A stretch of 64,000 bases of DNA from contig NZ_JFJY01000004.1 in assembly GCF_002115785.1 (NCBI RefSeq), positions 297,961-361,960 of the forward strand, read 5' to 3'. Position numbers and translations under genes: made by a program. Source of the DNA: Thalassospira sp. MCCC 1A03138 (GTDB lineage: Bacteria; Pseudomonadota; Alphaproteobacteria; Rhodospirillales; Thalassospiraceae). Positions 26,627 through 36,467 of the stretch are shown one piece after another. The notes under the pieces were generated by a model. It was not told the origin of the DNA, made no database searches, and worked only from the letters and a program-made list of their open reading frames with translations. The stretch's first letter is position 1. Each line of letters begins with the position of its first letter.

Positions 26627-28651
26627 TTACGCCACGCGTTTCTTGATCGGTGCGGTTGCCTTTTGCAACCATTCAAGAAGATCTTCGTCAAGATCGTCGG
26701 CATACATGGCATAGACCTGTGCGTGGTAATCATTCAGCCACTGCAATTCATCCTTGGTCATCAGTTCCGGATCAATCAGTTTGCGTTCAATCGGCGAGAA
26801 GGTCAGCGTTTCAAAGCCCAGCATCGGGCGATCCGCCCCAACCGGGCCATCGACTTCGACAACCGCAATCAGGTTTTCGATACGAATGCCGTATTCGCCT
26901 TCCTTATAGAAACCCGGTTCGTTCGACAGGATCATGCCCGGTTTCAACGCGATCTTGTTCGGGGCCTTGGAGATCCGCTGCGGACCTTCGTGAACACCAA
27001 GGTAACTGCCAACGCCATGCCCGGTACCATGGTCGAAATCAAGCCCGGCTTCCCAAAGCGGCGCACGGGCAAGGGTATCAAGCTGCTGCCCGGTGGTGCC
27101 AACCGGGAAAATCGCGCGCGCAAGTGCGATATGCCCCTTCAGTACACGGGTGAAACGATCCCGATGTTCCTGGGTCGGTTGCCCGATCACGGTTGTCCGC
27201 GTGATATCGGTGGTCCCGTCCAGATACTGCCCGCCGCTATCGATCAGGAAAATTTCGCCCGGTGAAAGTTTGCGATTGGTTTCGGGGGTATTGCGATAAT
27301 GGCACAAAGCCCCGTTCGGGCCGCTGCCCGGGATGGTTTCAAAACTGGTATCGCGGAATAACGGATCTTCAGCACGAAGTGCGAGAAGTTTGTCTGCTGC
27401 CATGCGTTCGTCAATGCTGCCATCTGACGCGGCTTCTTCAAGCCATGCAAAATAACGAATGATTTTCTCGCCGTCGCGCTTATGTGCCTTGCGCGATCCT
27501 TCAAGCTCGACCTCGTTCTTGCAGGCCTTGGGCAACGCCACCGGATCACGACCGATCCGCATGGTTGCACCGGCATCGGAAAGCTTCATGCGCAGCCAGT
27601 CGGATGCGGTTGCCTCGTCCAGACGGACCGACTGATTGCCCAACGCACCAAGGGCTTCTTCGAGTTCGCCGGGTTGGCGGAGGGTCGCATCGTTTTCAAG
27701 CCATTTGACGGTTTCAGCCGCAAACTTGCGTTCATCCATAAACAGATCAACCGATGCATCGCCATGAATGATGGCATATCCCAACGGCAGCGGAATATGG
27801 GGTACATCGCCCCCCCGGATATTCAAAAGCCAGGCGATGCTGTCAGGCGCTGAAATCACCGCACTGTCGCATTCCAGCTTTTCGAGCATTTCGGCAATCT
27901 GTTTGCGTTTTTCCGCGTTTGATTTACCGGCATGTTCCAGAAGATGTGGACGAACGGGCGCTATCGGCATGGCGGGCTGTTTATGCCACAGAACATCAAT
28001 CGGATTGGGCTCGATTGCGACCAGTTCGGCACCGATACCTTTGCACGCACCGCGCAGATGTTCGGCCTGCTGGACAGTATGCAAATGCGGATCATAGGCC
28101 AGCTTCTGGCCCGATTTCAGATTATCATGAATCCAGCCCACAACCGGCTCATCGACCAGATGACGATATTCGTAAATGTCACGGTTGACCTGCTGGCGGA
28201 CCTGAATGGTGTAACGACCATCGACAAATACGGCAGCCTTGTCGGCCAGCACCACCGCCGCCCCGGCCGACCCGGTAAAACCGGTCAGCCATGCCAGACG
28301 TTCGGCACAGGCCGGAACATATTCACCCTGATGTTCATCTGATCGCGGTACGACGAAGCCATCGACACCCTTGGCGGCAAGATATTTGCGAAGCGCTTCG
28401 ATCCGGGCCGCGGCATCATAGCCATCCTTGGCATACAGAAATTCCGATTTGCGTTCATCACGCAATGCCAGCAGGGCCGATTTCAGATCATCGCCAAGCT
28501 TGCCACCGACCAGATCAAACCAGTCGGCTCGCGTATCGCCATTGGCACTGGCAAGAACACCGTCGATCAGATCGACAATGGCAGTAACGTCCTTGTTAAC
28601 GCCGTCACGTTCAAGCATGGCAGCAAGTTGGGTATCGCCGGGAAGGGTCAT
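26627..28651 (-). CDS. M24 family Xaa-Pro aminopeptidase
   Basis: 674-residue cytosolic aminopeptidase that removes N-terminal residues preceding proline. Two creatinase-like N-terminal domains precede the pita-bread domain; its metal ligands are seen in LIDSGGQYLDGTTDITRT (two Asp), DHGTGHGVGSYLGVHEGP (His), SNEPGFYKEGEYGIRIENL (Glu). The ATG at 28651 follows GAGGA; the TTG one codon earlier is less likely. The length agrees with the large eukaryote-like XPNPEP1 group rather than the 440-residue E. coli PepP. Confidence 0.93.
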   Translation of the reverse strand: MTLPGDTQLAAMLERDGVNKDVTAIVDLIDGVLASANGDTRADWFDLVGGKLGDDLKSALLALRDERKSEFLYAKDGYDAAARIEALRKYLAAKGVDGFVVPRSDEHQGEYVPACAERLAWLTGFTGSAGAAVVLADKAAVFVDGRYTIQVRQQVNRDIYEYRHLVDEPVVGWIHDNLKSGQKLAYDPHLHTVQQAEHLRGACKGIGAELVAIEPNPIDVLWHKQPAMPIAPVRPHLLEHAGKSNAEKRKQIAEMLEKLECDSAVISAPDSIAWLLNIRGGDVPHIPLPLGYAIIHGDASVDLFMDERKFAAETVKWLENDATLRQPGELEEALGALGNQSVRLDEATASDWLRMKLSDAGATMRIGRDPVALPKACKNEVELEGSRKAHKRDGEKIIRYFAWLEEAASDGSIDERMAADKLLALRAEDPLFRDTSFETIPGSGPNGALCHYRNTPETNRKLSPGEIFLIDSGGQYLDGTTDITRTTVIGQPTQEHRDRFTRVLKGHIALARAIFPVGTTGQQLDTLARAPLWEAGLDFDHGTGHGVGSYLGVHEGPQRISKAPNKIALKPGMILSNEPGFYKEGEYGIRIENLIAVVEVDGPVGADRPMLGFETLTFSPIERKLIDPELMTKDELQWLNDYHAQVYAMYADDLDEDLLEWLQKATAPIKKRVA

Positions 28652-28927
28652 CAAAATCCTCGTTTCTATGCGTGGGGCAGCATCCGACCAAAGCTATCTA
28701 AGGGTTTTCGCTGATCACTTGCAAGATGGAATGCCATAAAACGCCTTCCTGCGCGTCAGATCAGGTCCGCAATAAACTACACCTGTTCTGGTCCTATACC
28801 ACCACATGCATCATGGGTATGAAAGCCCTGCAAGCTTCGCAATGCAAATTAAGGAAAGTTTAAACTATGACATCCCGGTGACAAAAAGATGACCCGTCGG
28901 GACGTCAATTTGCAGGAGACCAAAACG

Positions 28928-29125
28928 GTGATCCGTTTTCCAATTACTGCCCAAAGCGTTGTTCAATCGCGTCGTCGTCAGACGGCCTATGACGGTCTTG
29001 AGCGCCTCACCCTTGCGGAAAGAGCCGCGCTCGGCCTTGATACAGGCCCTGCCAATCTGTCAGACGACGCTGAAAGCCACCATCGGGGTCAGACCCTTTC
29101 GGTAGCAGCAATGGGCAGGGAATAG
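28928..29125 (+). CDS. Small protein of unknown function, 65 residues
   Basis: The GTG at 28928 follows AGGAG at proper spacing; an ATG at 28889 in the same frame lacks one. The product (VIRFPITAQSVVQSRRRQ start, then LERLTLAERAALGLD) is basic at first and helical later, with no signal peptide or membrane span. Two terminators follow directly, which supports a real monocistronic transcript. I do not recognise a family. Confidence 0.55.
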   Translation: MIRFPITAQSVVQSRRRQTAYDGLERLTLAERAALGLDTGPANLSDDAESHHRGQTLSVAAMGRE

Positions 29126-29160
29126 GGATCAATCCCGCCCGCCTAGGTCTTTGATGCCAT

Positions 29161-29208
29161 AAGACGCCACACAGGATCGAAGGTTCGCGATCCTTGCGGT
29201 CTTTTTTT
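29161..29208 (+). terminator. First of two tandem terminators after the small gene
   Basis: AGGATCG (29173-29179) pairs with CGATCCT (29188-29194), with an outer AAGAC/GTCTT extension, followed by seven T (29202-29208). Confidence 0.85.
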
Positions 29209-29223
29209 GTCTTTCCCTCTGAG

Positions 29224-29260
29224 ACGGCCCTGCTACTCCACAGCAGGGCCGTTTCTTTTT
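29224..29260 (+). terminator. Second tandem terminator
   Basis: An 11-bp perfect stem ACGGCCCTGCT/AGCAGGGCCGT (29224-29234 with 29242-29252) and a 7-base loop, then TTCTTTTT. It isolates the small gene from the SDR gene. Confidence 0.88.
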
Positions 29261-29320
29261 GACCCTACCGCAAAAGCCACGTCATAGTGTCTGCCGATAA
29301 TGATTTTCGGGGAAACATCC

Positions 29321-30061
29321 ATGACAAAAACCGTCCTGATCACCGGTGGCTCCCGCGGGATTGGCCGCGCAACCGCCATTCTGTGCGCGCAAAACGACTG
29401 GAACGTCGCCATCAGCTATGTCGGCAACAGGGAAAGTGCCGATGAAACCTGTGCGCTGTGTGAACGGGCGGGACGAACCGGCAATGTTTTCGCCCTGAAA
29501 TGCGACGTGAAATATGAACAGGACGTTGTTGACCTGTTTCAGGCAACGCTTGACCGGTTCGGCACAATCGATGCGGTTGTCAATAATGCCGGGATCGTTG
29601 CCCCCAAAAGCGATCTGGCGGATATGAGCATCGAACGGATGAAATCGGTGTTTGATACCAATGTTCTGGGCGCCTATATCGTGGCCCGCGAAGCCGCCCG
29701 CACCCTGTCAAATGCGGGTGGTTCAATCGTCAATGTATCGTCGATGGCCTCCAAACTCGGATCACCCGGTGAATATGTCGATTATGCCGGGTCCAAAGGT
29801 GCGATTGACACCCTGACCATTGGTCTTTCGAAAGAACTTGGTCCCAAAGGCATTCGGGTCAATGCGGTGCGACCGGGCATTATCGATACCGACATTCATG
29901 GCAGTGTCGGGCGCCCGGAACGGGTTGCCGAACTTGGCCCCAACTGCCCGCTGGGCCGCGCGGGCAAGGCAAACGAAGTCGCCAATCTGATTTATTGGCT
30001 GCTGTCAGATGACGCGTCCTATGTGACCGGCGCGCTGATTGATATTTCAGGCGGGCGTTAA
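29321..30061 (+). CDS. SDR family oxidoreductase
   Basis: 246-residue NAD(P)-dependent short-chain dehydrogenase. The coenzyme motif TGGSRGIGRA, the NNAG tetrapeptide in VVNNAGIVAPK, and the catalytic Ser-Tyr-Lys set (NVSSMASK, YVDYAGSKGA) are complete. The ATG at 29321 is preferred since GGGGAAA precedes it; the in-frame codon at 29300 lies outside the Rossmann start. Similar proteins reduce sugars or 3-oxoacyl compounds; no substrate can be assigned. Confidence 0.9.
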   Translation: MTKTVLITGGSRGIGRATAILCAQNDWNVAISYVGNRESADETCALCERAGRTGNVFALKCDVKYEQDVVDLFQATLDRFGTIDAVVNNAGIVAPKSDLADMSIERMKSVFDTNVLGAYIVAREAARTLSNAGGSIVNVSSMASKLGSPGEYVDYAGSKGAIDTLTIGLSKELGPKGIRVNAVRPGIIDTDIHGSVGRPERVAELGPNCPLGRAGKANEVANLIYWLLSDDASYVTGALIDISGGR

Positions 30062-30219
30062 GCCCCGCCCCCAAAGTCCCATCACCCGAGTAAACACAAG
30101 AATGTCCTGCGGCATTTATGCATGGCGGACATTCCGCCAAACGCGCATTTGCCGATATCAAAAACACGGCCGGTCGATACAATTCCGGCGTTGTGTTCTT
30201 GATGGAGCAACGCACATAA

Positions 30220-30981
30220 ATGGACGACTTTTTCTGGTGGATCGTTCTGATCGGCTTTGCCGCACAGCTTGTTGATGGTGCGCTGGGCATAGCTTATGGG
30301 CTGACATCGACATCGCTCCTGATCAGTATCGGCCTGCCCCCGGCGCAAGCCAGTGCCACAGTGCACGCCGCCGAGGTTTTCACCACCGCCGTTTCCGGCA
30401 CATCACATCATTTCGCACGCAATGTTGACTGGAAAATGGTCAGGACACTGGCGATTGCCGGTTCCATCGGCGGTGCTGCCGGTGCCGCGTTGCTGTCATC
30501 GGGGATCGGGGAATATCTTGCGCCGTTTGTCGCCCTTTACCTAAGCGCGCTGGGCGTTCTGGTCATTGCCAAGGCGGTGCGCAAGGTACAACCGCCTGCG
30601 GCCATGCGCGGGCTTGCCCCGCTTGGTCTGGTTGGCGGGTTCCTTGACGCGGTTGGTGGCGGCGGATGGGGACCGATCGTATCAAGCACGCTGGTCTATC
30701 GCGGCCATGCCGAACCGCACCGGATGCTGGGCACCTCGGCAGCATCGGAATTTTTCGTGACAGTGATGATCACCTTGACCTTTGCCGGGCATTTCGGACT
30801 GGAAAGTTTCGGGATGGCGGCACTGGCACTGGTGATTGGCGGCGTGCCTGCCGCACCGCTTGCCGCCGTGCTTGTCCGCATCATACCGCGCAAACCGCTC
30901 ATGATCGCGGTCGGGTTGCTGATCGTGATCCTTGGCGGGTTCGGGATTTACCGGTTTGTCAGTGCGTTGCTGGTGGCTTAG
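30220..30981 (+). CDS. TSUP (TauE/SafE) family membrane permease
   Basis: 253 residues with about seven to eight membrane spans. Family marks are AAQLVDGALGIAYGLTSTSLL near the N-terminus and FLDAVGGGGWGPIVSSTL in the second half. TSUP proteins export sulfite, sulfoacetate or related anions. It stands alone. Its stop overlaps that of prmA by four bases on the other strand, with no terminator visible between them. Confidence 0.88.
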   Translation: MDDFFWWIVLIGFAAQLVDGALGIAYGLTSTSLLISIGLPPAQASATVHAAEVFTTAVSGTSHHFARNVDWKMVRTLAIAGSIGGAAGAALLSSGIGEYLAPFVALYLSALGVLVIAKAVRKVQPPAAMRGLAPLGLVGGFLDAVGGGGWGPIVSSTLVYRGHAEPHRMLGTSAASEFFVTVMITLTFAGHFGLESFGMAALALVIGGVPAAPLAAVLVRIIPRKPLMIAVGLLIVILGGFGIYRFVSALLVA

Positions 30982-31859
30982 CCAACCACCAGCGTCGTCC
31001 ATTCCTCAACCTGGAAACGCTTGACCAGTGACAGGCCAACATCGCGATAGGCCGACAGGACAAACTGTTCCTGATGGGACAGAAGCCCCGAAAGAACCAC
31101 ATAACCACCTTCGGCCAGCGTACCGCGCAGGTCGCGTGCCATATGGCGCAACGGGCGGGCAAGGATATTGGCACACACAATGTCGTAATAACCGGCATTG
31201 CGGATGCGCACGTCGCTAAAGCCGTTGGAATGGATCGCGGTGACCAGATCGGTGATCTTGTTGATCCGGGCATTTTCACGGGCAACGCGCACCGATGCGG
31301 CATCGATATCAGCCATCATCACCGGGCAACGCCATGTTTTGGCACATGCCATGCCCAGAATGCCGGACCCACAGCCCATATCAAGCGCGTTGTAACGGTA
31401 CGAATGTTTGGCGATCCAGTCGATTGCCGCAAGGCACCCCTTGGTCGTCTGGTGTTCGCCCGACCCGAATGCCAGACCGGCATCGACCTGCAAACCGGTT
31501 TTGGCCACCGGAATACCGTCTTCCCAGTGCGAGCCATGGACGTAGAACCGACCAACCGAAATCGGCTTGAAGCTGCGCAGATTGTCGCTGACCCAGTCCT
31601 TGGGCTCGTAGGTGCCAAATTCGACCACCGGCACCTCAACACCGACCGCAGACGCCATCAATGATACGGCGGTTTCAACCGCGGTCTTGTCAAGATGATC
31701 GCCCGAAAAGCCTTCGACCTTCCAGGGCGCAGTCGGATCGCCCGGCCGTTCGAAATGCGACAGGGCATCGCAATGCTCATACAACGCCTCGGCAAAGGCC
31801 GGGGCATATTTGCCATCAACCTCGAAGGTGAAATTATAGCAACGAACGGTTTCGGTCAT
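30978..31859 (-). CDS. prmA: Ribosomal protein L11 methyltransferase PrmA
   Basis: 293-residue SAM-dependent enzyme that methylates lysines of ribosomal protein L11. The C-terminal domain has motif I LDMGCGSGILGMACAK, the ADIDAASVRVARENARIN region and the substrate-loop signature VCANILARPL. The N-terminal domain is present but divergent. The ATG at 31859 follows GAGAAG; the open frame continues upstream to 31901 without a better start. It lies 60 bases after the helicase gene on the same strand and is likely co-transcribed. Confidence 0.92.
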   Translation of the reverse strand: MTETVRCYNFTFEVDGKYAPAFAEALYEHCDALSHFERPGDPTAPWKVEGFSGDHLDKTAVETAVSLMASAVGVEVPVVEFGTYEPKDWVSDNLRSFKPISVGRFYVHGSHWEDGIPVAKTGLQVDAGLAFGSGEHQTTKGCLAAIDWIAKHSYRYNALDMGCGSGILGMACAKTWRCPVMMADIDAASVRVARENARINKITDLVTAIHSNGFSDVRIRNAGYYDIVCANILARPLRHMARDLRGTLAEGGYVVLSGLLSHQEQFVLSAYRDVGLSLVKRFQVEEWTTLVVG

Positions 31860-31919
31860 ATCGCTTCTCGCAAGATTGCGGCGGCCGTTTGACCGCACCA
31901 TAAATAATGTCCGGGCGGC

Positions 31920-34325
31920 TTAACCCGGCAGGATGAAACTGTCGACCACTTTCTTTGTGCCGACACCCTCGAAATGGATTTCAAGCTTGTTGCCATCGAC
32001 TGCCTTGACGGTACCGGGGCCGAATTTGCGATGACGTACTGCATCTCCGACCTTGTATTTCGATGATTTCGAACTGGTGGTGTAACTGGTTTCACCATCC
32101 GGCTTTACATCAATCACGTTTTTGCGCACCCGGTCCTGCCATCCCGCGCTGGCAAACCGGCGCTCGCCGGTACCGCCATAGGGGTTATAGCTTTCCGCCG
32201 GTTTGTTATCCGCCCAGCTTGGCATTTTCATCCAGTCATCGGCCCCCCATGCACCGGGCGATACATTGCCGCGATGATTGCCAAGGCCAGTGTCGCTGAT
32301 GCGTTCGACATGCTCGTCCGGCAATTCATCGACAAAGCGTGACGGCAGAGCCGATTGCCACTGGTTATAAATCCGACGGTTGGCGGCATAGGAAACAGTG
32401 GCACGTTTGCGTGCGCGCGTGATGCCGACATAAGCCAGACGGCGTTCTTCCTCCAGGCCCTTCACCCCGCTTTCATCCATGGCGCGCTGATGGGGGAAAA
32501 CGCCTTCTTCCCAGCCGGGCAGAAAGACATAGTCAAATTCCAGCCCCTTGGCCGCATGCAGGGTCATGATGGTGACTTTTTCCTGATCGGCGTTCTGTTC
32601 GTTTTCCATCACAAGCGACACATGCTCAAGGAAGCTGGTCAGGTTTTCAAACTCGCCAATCGCGGATACCAGTTCTTTGAGGTTCTCCAGACGGCCGGGC
32701 GCATCGATTTCCTTCGATGTCCGCCACATATCGGTATAGCCGCTTTCATCAAGAACCGTTTCAAGCACCGCCACATGCGATGTGGTTTCAAGCATTTCGC
32801 GCCAGCGTTTGAAATCACCCAGCAATCCGCCAATCGCCTGACGCATTTTGGGTTTGAGTTCCTCGGTCCCGATCAGATCAAGCGCCGCCGCCGGAAGCGA
32901 AACCGCCTGATCACGCGAATATTGATGCAGGGTTTGCAAGGTCGCCTTCCCCACCCCGCGCTTGGGCACATTGACGATGCGTTCAAACGCAAGGCTGTCA
33001 TCGGGTTGGGCGACCATGCGGATATAAGCCAGCGCATCACGGATTTCCTGACGTTCATAGAAACGCGGTCCGCCGACAACCCGGTACGGGATGCCCAGCG
33101 TGATCAGCCGTTCCTCGAACTCGCGGGTCTGGAACCCGGCACGCACAAGGATCGCCATCTGGGATGCACCGATGCCACGGCTTTGCAGGGCTTCGATATC
33201 CTCGCCGACAAGCCGCGCCTCGGCCTCGCCGTCCCAGACACCTTTGACGAAGACCTTCTCGCCGGTATCAAGTTCGGTCCAAAGCTCCTTGCCCAGACGG
33301 CCATCGTTAAAGGTGATCAGCTTGGACGCCGCCGCCAGAATATGCGGCGTGGAACGATAGTTCTGTTCCAGCCGGACGACCTTGGCACCGGGGAAATCAG
33401 ACTCGAAACGCAGGATGTTGCCGACCTCGGCCCCGCGCCAGCTATAGATCGCCTGATCGTCATCGCCAACACAGCATATATTGCGATGAACCATCGCCAG
33501 CGCGCGCAGCCAAAGATATTGGGCCACGTTGGTATCCTGATATTCATCGACCAGCACATAGCGGAAGGTTTCCTGATAACGGCGCAGGATTTCCGGATGT
33601 TTCTGGAACAGGGTCAGGCAATGCAGCAAAAGATCGCCAAAGTCGGCCGCATTCAGAACCGCAAGGCGTTCCTGATAGATTTTATAAAGATACTTGGCCC
33701 CGCCATTGGCGAACTCGACACTCTCATTGACCCGTTCGGGTGAAAGCCCCTTGTCCTTCCATCGCTGGATGATCCCCATCAGCTGCTTGGCCGGCCATTT
33801 TTTCTGATCGATCTGTTCGGCATCCATGATCTGCTTGAGCAGGCGGACCTGATCATCGCTATCAAGGATCGTGAAGTTTGATTGCAACCCGACCAGTTCG
33901 GCATGGCGGCGCAACAGGCGGGCCGCCAGCGAGTGGAAAGTCCCCAGCCACCATCCTTCAACCGGACGGCCCAGCGCATGGGCGACACGTTCCTGCATTT
34001 CCTTGGCCGCGCGGTTGGTAAAGGTCACGGCAAGTATTTGCTGCGGATGCAGGCGCTCCGTCTGTCCCTTGGTTTCCAGCAGATGGGCAAGACGGGTCGT
34101 CAGAACGCGCGTTTTCCCCGTTCCGGCACCTGCCAGCACCAGCAACGGACCATCAAGCGTTTCGACCGCTTCGCGTTGCTCGGCATTCAGATTGGCAAGG
34201 TAATCGGGTGCGGGTGCGTCCTGAAGGCGCATTTCCGGGCTTGCGGCGAATTCATCGATTTCAAAGGGATCATCCATCATGTCGGGATATATAACATGCT
34301 CTGCAAACGGGGCCAGTATTGGCAT
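31920..34325 (-). CDS. ATP-dependent DNA helicase UvrD/PcrA
   Basis: About 801-residue superfamily 1A helicase for nucleotide-excision and mismatch repair. Motifs in order: LNAEQREAVE (Q motif), VLAGAGTGKT (Walker A), VDEYQDTN (Walker B), CVGDDDQAIYSWRGA (motif III), LEQNYRS (IV), TMHAAKGLE-type TLHAAKGLEFD (V) and YVGITRARK (VI). The C-terminal tail has the Tudor-like GDAVRHRKFGPGTVKAVDG that contacts RNA polymerase in PcrA/UvrD. The start is uncertain: an ATG pair near 34280-34277 is equally possible and would give about 786 residues. Confidence 0.93.
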   Translation of the reverse strand: MPILAPFAEHVIYPDMMDDPFEIDEFAASPEMRLQDAPAPDYLANLNAEQREAVETLDGPLLVLAGAGTGKTRVLTTRLAHLLETKGQTERLHPQQILAVTFTNRAAKEMQERVAHALGRPVEGWWLGTFHSLAARLLRRHAELVGLQSNFTILDSDDQVRLLKQIMDAEQIDQKKWPAKQLMGIIQRWKDKGLSPERVNESVEFANGGAKYLYKIYQERLAVLNAADFGDLLLHCLTLFQKHPEILRRYQETFRYVLVDEYQDTNVAQYLWLRALAMVHRNICCVGDDDQAIYSWRGAEVGNILRFESDFPGAKVVRLEQNYRSTPHILAAASKLITFNDGRLGKELWTELDTGEKVFVKGVWDGEAEARLVGEDIEALQSRGIGASQMAILVRAGFQTREFEERLITLGIPYRVVGGPRFYERQEIRDALAYIRMVAQPDDSLAFERIVNVPKRGVGKATLQTLHQYSRDQAVSLPAAALDLIGTEELKPKMRQAIGGLLGDFKRWREMLETTSHVAVLETVLDESGYTDMWRTSKEIDAPGRLENLKELVSAIGEFENLTSFLEHVSLVMENEQNADQEKVTIMTLHAAKGLEFDYVFLPGWEEGVFPHQRAMDESGVKGLEEERRLAYVGITRARKRATVSYAANRRIYNQWQSALPSRFVDELPDEHVERISDTGLGNHRGNVSPGAWGADDWMKMPSWADNKPAESYNPYGGTGERRFASAGWQDRVRKNVIDVKPDGETSYTTSSKSSKYKVGDAVRHRKFGPGTVKAVDGNKLEIHFEGVGTKKVVDSFILPG

Positions 34326-34639
34326 TCAATCAAGTGGCGATATCGGGTTGCTTATTGTGCAACAAATCAGGAACGTCGACCAATTTTTTCCCTGAAAATA
34401 TTTTTTCCGCCTGCTTTCTGGCGACAGTTTTTCCTGCGCCTCGCGTGAACAGTCATAACGACAATCACCACGCAAGGAGCCCCTGATGAGCGGCATCGAC
34501 AGTCTGAGTGCCAGTCTTGCGCAAATATCTGGCGCGTCACACTCTTCGGCCCAGCAGCACAAGCGACGAGGCATGCACTGCCGCCGGCGACGATATCAAA
34601 CCGGCGGCATTTTTTTGCCTGCTACGTTCGGGAAAGCCC
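34326..34639 (+). other. Spacer with a broken or very small gene and a strong terminator
   Basis: At 34486 an ATG with AAGGAG at 6-base spacing opens MSGIDSLSASLAQISGAS, which looks coding. The frame then turns basic and unlike coding sequence and reads straight through the terminator at 34580-34616 into the antisense of the ClC gene. A frame change near 34540 would instead give an acidic stretch (TSDEACTAAGDD). This suggests a frameshifted short gene or a small transcript. No family is recognised. Confidence 0.35.
34580..34616 (+). terminator. Rho-independent terminator (plus strand)
   Basis: GCCGCCGG (34580-34587) pairs with CCGGCGGC (34601-34608), then A and seven T. It only works on the plus strand, where the sole possible gene is the short frame at 34486. 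Confidence 0.88.
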
Positions 34640-36433
34640 CTAGAACAGCTTGGGCGGCGCATCTCCGCGTTCTTCGCTTTGCAGTTCCAGAAGCGCGTTG
34701 TTATAGGCCATCATCGCGTCCTTTTCATGGACGAAGCCCACCATCAGGCGTTCTTCGTCATTATTGATCACCGGCAGGTGCTCCTCGCCGGTTTGTTCCA
34801 TCAAACGCACGGCCTTTTCGATACTGTCGGTCCTAAGCAGGACCGGCGGCTTGGATCGGGCGACCTGGCCTGCGGTAACTTCTTCGCCCATCGTCGGGTC
34901 AAATGCGGCATGGCGCAGATCTGCCAGTGTGATCGTGCCATGCAACCGGCCATCATCATCAACAACAAACAGTTCGGAATAGGGGGCGTTAATCAGTTTT
35001 TCCCGTATTCCCGGCATGCCTTCGACAAGCGGCACGGTTTCGTATTCCGCCTTCATGATGTCGGCGACCTTCATCATGCGCAGCAAATTGACTTCCCGGC
35101 CCCATCGGGTTGAAAGCCCCCTGCATTTAAGCTGCCACGCGAAAAACGACCCGCCCTGAAACTGATCCATGATGACCGATGCAATCACCGATGCCACCAT
35201 CACCGCAATGGTCAGGGCATAGTCGCCCGTCAGCTCAAACATCATCAGGGTGGTTGAAATCGGTGCTCCCAGCATGGCAGCGGCGACCGCCCCCATCCCG
35301 ATCAACGTATAAGCACCATAGCCCGATGAAAGGTCGGGGAAAACTGCCGTTGCCGTAATCCCGAAAGCCCCGCCCAGCATCGCCCCCAAGAAAAGGGCGG
35401 GGCTGAAAATGCCGCCCGCAAAGCCCATACCGATGCAGATCGCAACCATCGCGGCCTTAATAAACAAAAGCTGCATCAGGAATGACCAGTCATAGGCACC
35501 GTAAAGCGCATCATTCATTGCGCTGTATCCAACCCCGACAATCTGGGGAAACTGGATCGCAACGATACCAATCACAAGCCCCGCCACCGCAGGCCGTAAC
35601 CAAAGCGGAATTTTGGATGCCTTGGCGGCCTTCTGCACCACCGGTATCGCGCGTGTTACGCAGATTGCGGTAATTCCCGCGGTGATGCCCAAAAGGATAA
35701 AAGCCGGAAATTCAAGGAAGGACTGGATTTCGTGGGCAGGCAGCAAAAAGGCAACATCGGCACCGTAATAAAGCCGGGTTATGATCGTGCCGGTCACGGA
35801 TGCCAGAACAATCGGGGCAAATGCCGTTAATGCGTAGTGGCCAAGGGCCACTTCATGGGCAAACAAGGCCCCGGCCAGCGGCGCATTGAACGATGCCGCC
35901 ACCGCCGATGCAACACCACAGCCAAGCAAAGTACGCGAAGCGCCGCGCCTTAAATGCAGCATTCGTGCAAGCCACGCACCAAAGGATGCCCCCATATGGG
36001 CAACGGGCCCCTCTCGGCCCAGTGACGATCCGGCCCCCAGTGATACAGCACTGACAAATGCGCTTTTGATCCCGCAACGCGATGACATGCGCCCATCGTG
36101 AAAGGCCACCGCGTCAATCAGGTCGGCAACACCGTGCGGGCGTTTTTCCGGCAGAAATTTATAGATGAATATGCCGACAAAAAGTCCGCCCAGTGTCGGG
36201 GCCGCCATCAGATGCCAGAATGGCAGATCGACAAGATAGTGATGAAGGGCCTCGTCCCCGGTGCCATAAACCAGTGCCTGAAAAAACAGCAATCCTTCGC
36301 GAAACACGATTGTTCCGCCCCCGGCCATGGCCCCGACCACCAATGCCAGTATCGACAGCACAAGCTGTTCGCTTTTGACAAGGCGACGCAGTTGACTGAG
36401 CAGTTGGTTGGACTTGAAAAGCTTTTCGGCCAT
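34640..36433 (-). CDS. ClC family chloride channel/transporter with CBS pair
   Basis: 597 residues. Membrane domain about 25-440: gating glutamate Glu141 in GSSLGREGPVAHMG, FNAPLAGALFAHE, and the anion-binding GGIFSPALFLG. A cytosolic CBS pair covers about 450-580 (ADIMKAEYETVPLVEGM and EKAVRLMEQTGEEHLPVINND). The internal proton glutamate of exchangers (E203 in E. coli) is Val195 here, and the pore Tyr (Y445) seems replaced by Phe, judged by alignment from memory. It could be a channel or a proton-uncoupled transporter. It is divergent from an MFS exporter. Confidence 0.9.
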   Translation of the reverse strand: MAEKLFKSNQLLSQLRRLVKSEQLVLSILALVVGAMAGGGTIVFREGLLFFQALVYGTGDEALHHYLVDLPFWHLMAAPTLGGLFVGIFIYKFLPEKRPHGVADLIDAVAFHDGRMSSRCGIKSAFVSAVSLGAGSSLGREGPVAHMGASFGAWLARMLHLRRGASRTLLGCGVASAVAASFNAPLAGALFAHEVALGHYALTAFAPIVLASVTGTIITRLYYGADVAFLLPAHEIQSFLEFPAFILLGITAGITAICVTRAIPVVQKAAKASKIPLWLRPAVAGLVIGIVAIQFPQIVGVGYSAMNDALYGAYDWSFLMQLLFIKAAMVAICIGMGFAGGIFSPALFLGAMLGGAFGITATAVFPDLSSGYGAYTLIGMGAVAAAMLGAPISTTLMMFELTGDYALTIAVMVASVIASVIMDQFQGGSFFAWQLKCRGLSTRWGREVNLLRMMKVADIMKAEYETVPLVEGMPGIREKLINAPYSELFVVDDDGRLHGTITLADLRHAAFDPTMGEEVTAGQVARSKPPVLLRTDSIEKAVRLMEQTGEEHLPVINNDEERLMVGFVHEKDAMMAYNNALLELQSEERGDAPPKLF

Positions 36434-36467
36434 ATCGGGTTACCGGCGGGAACGGGTGAAACAGGAT

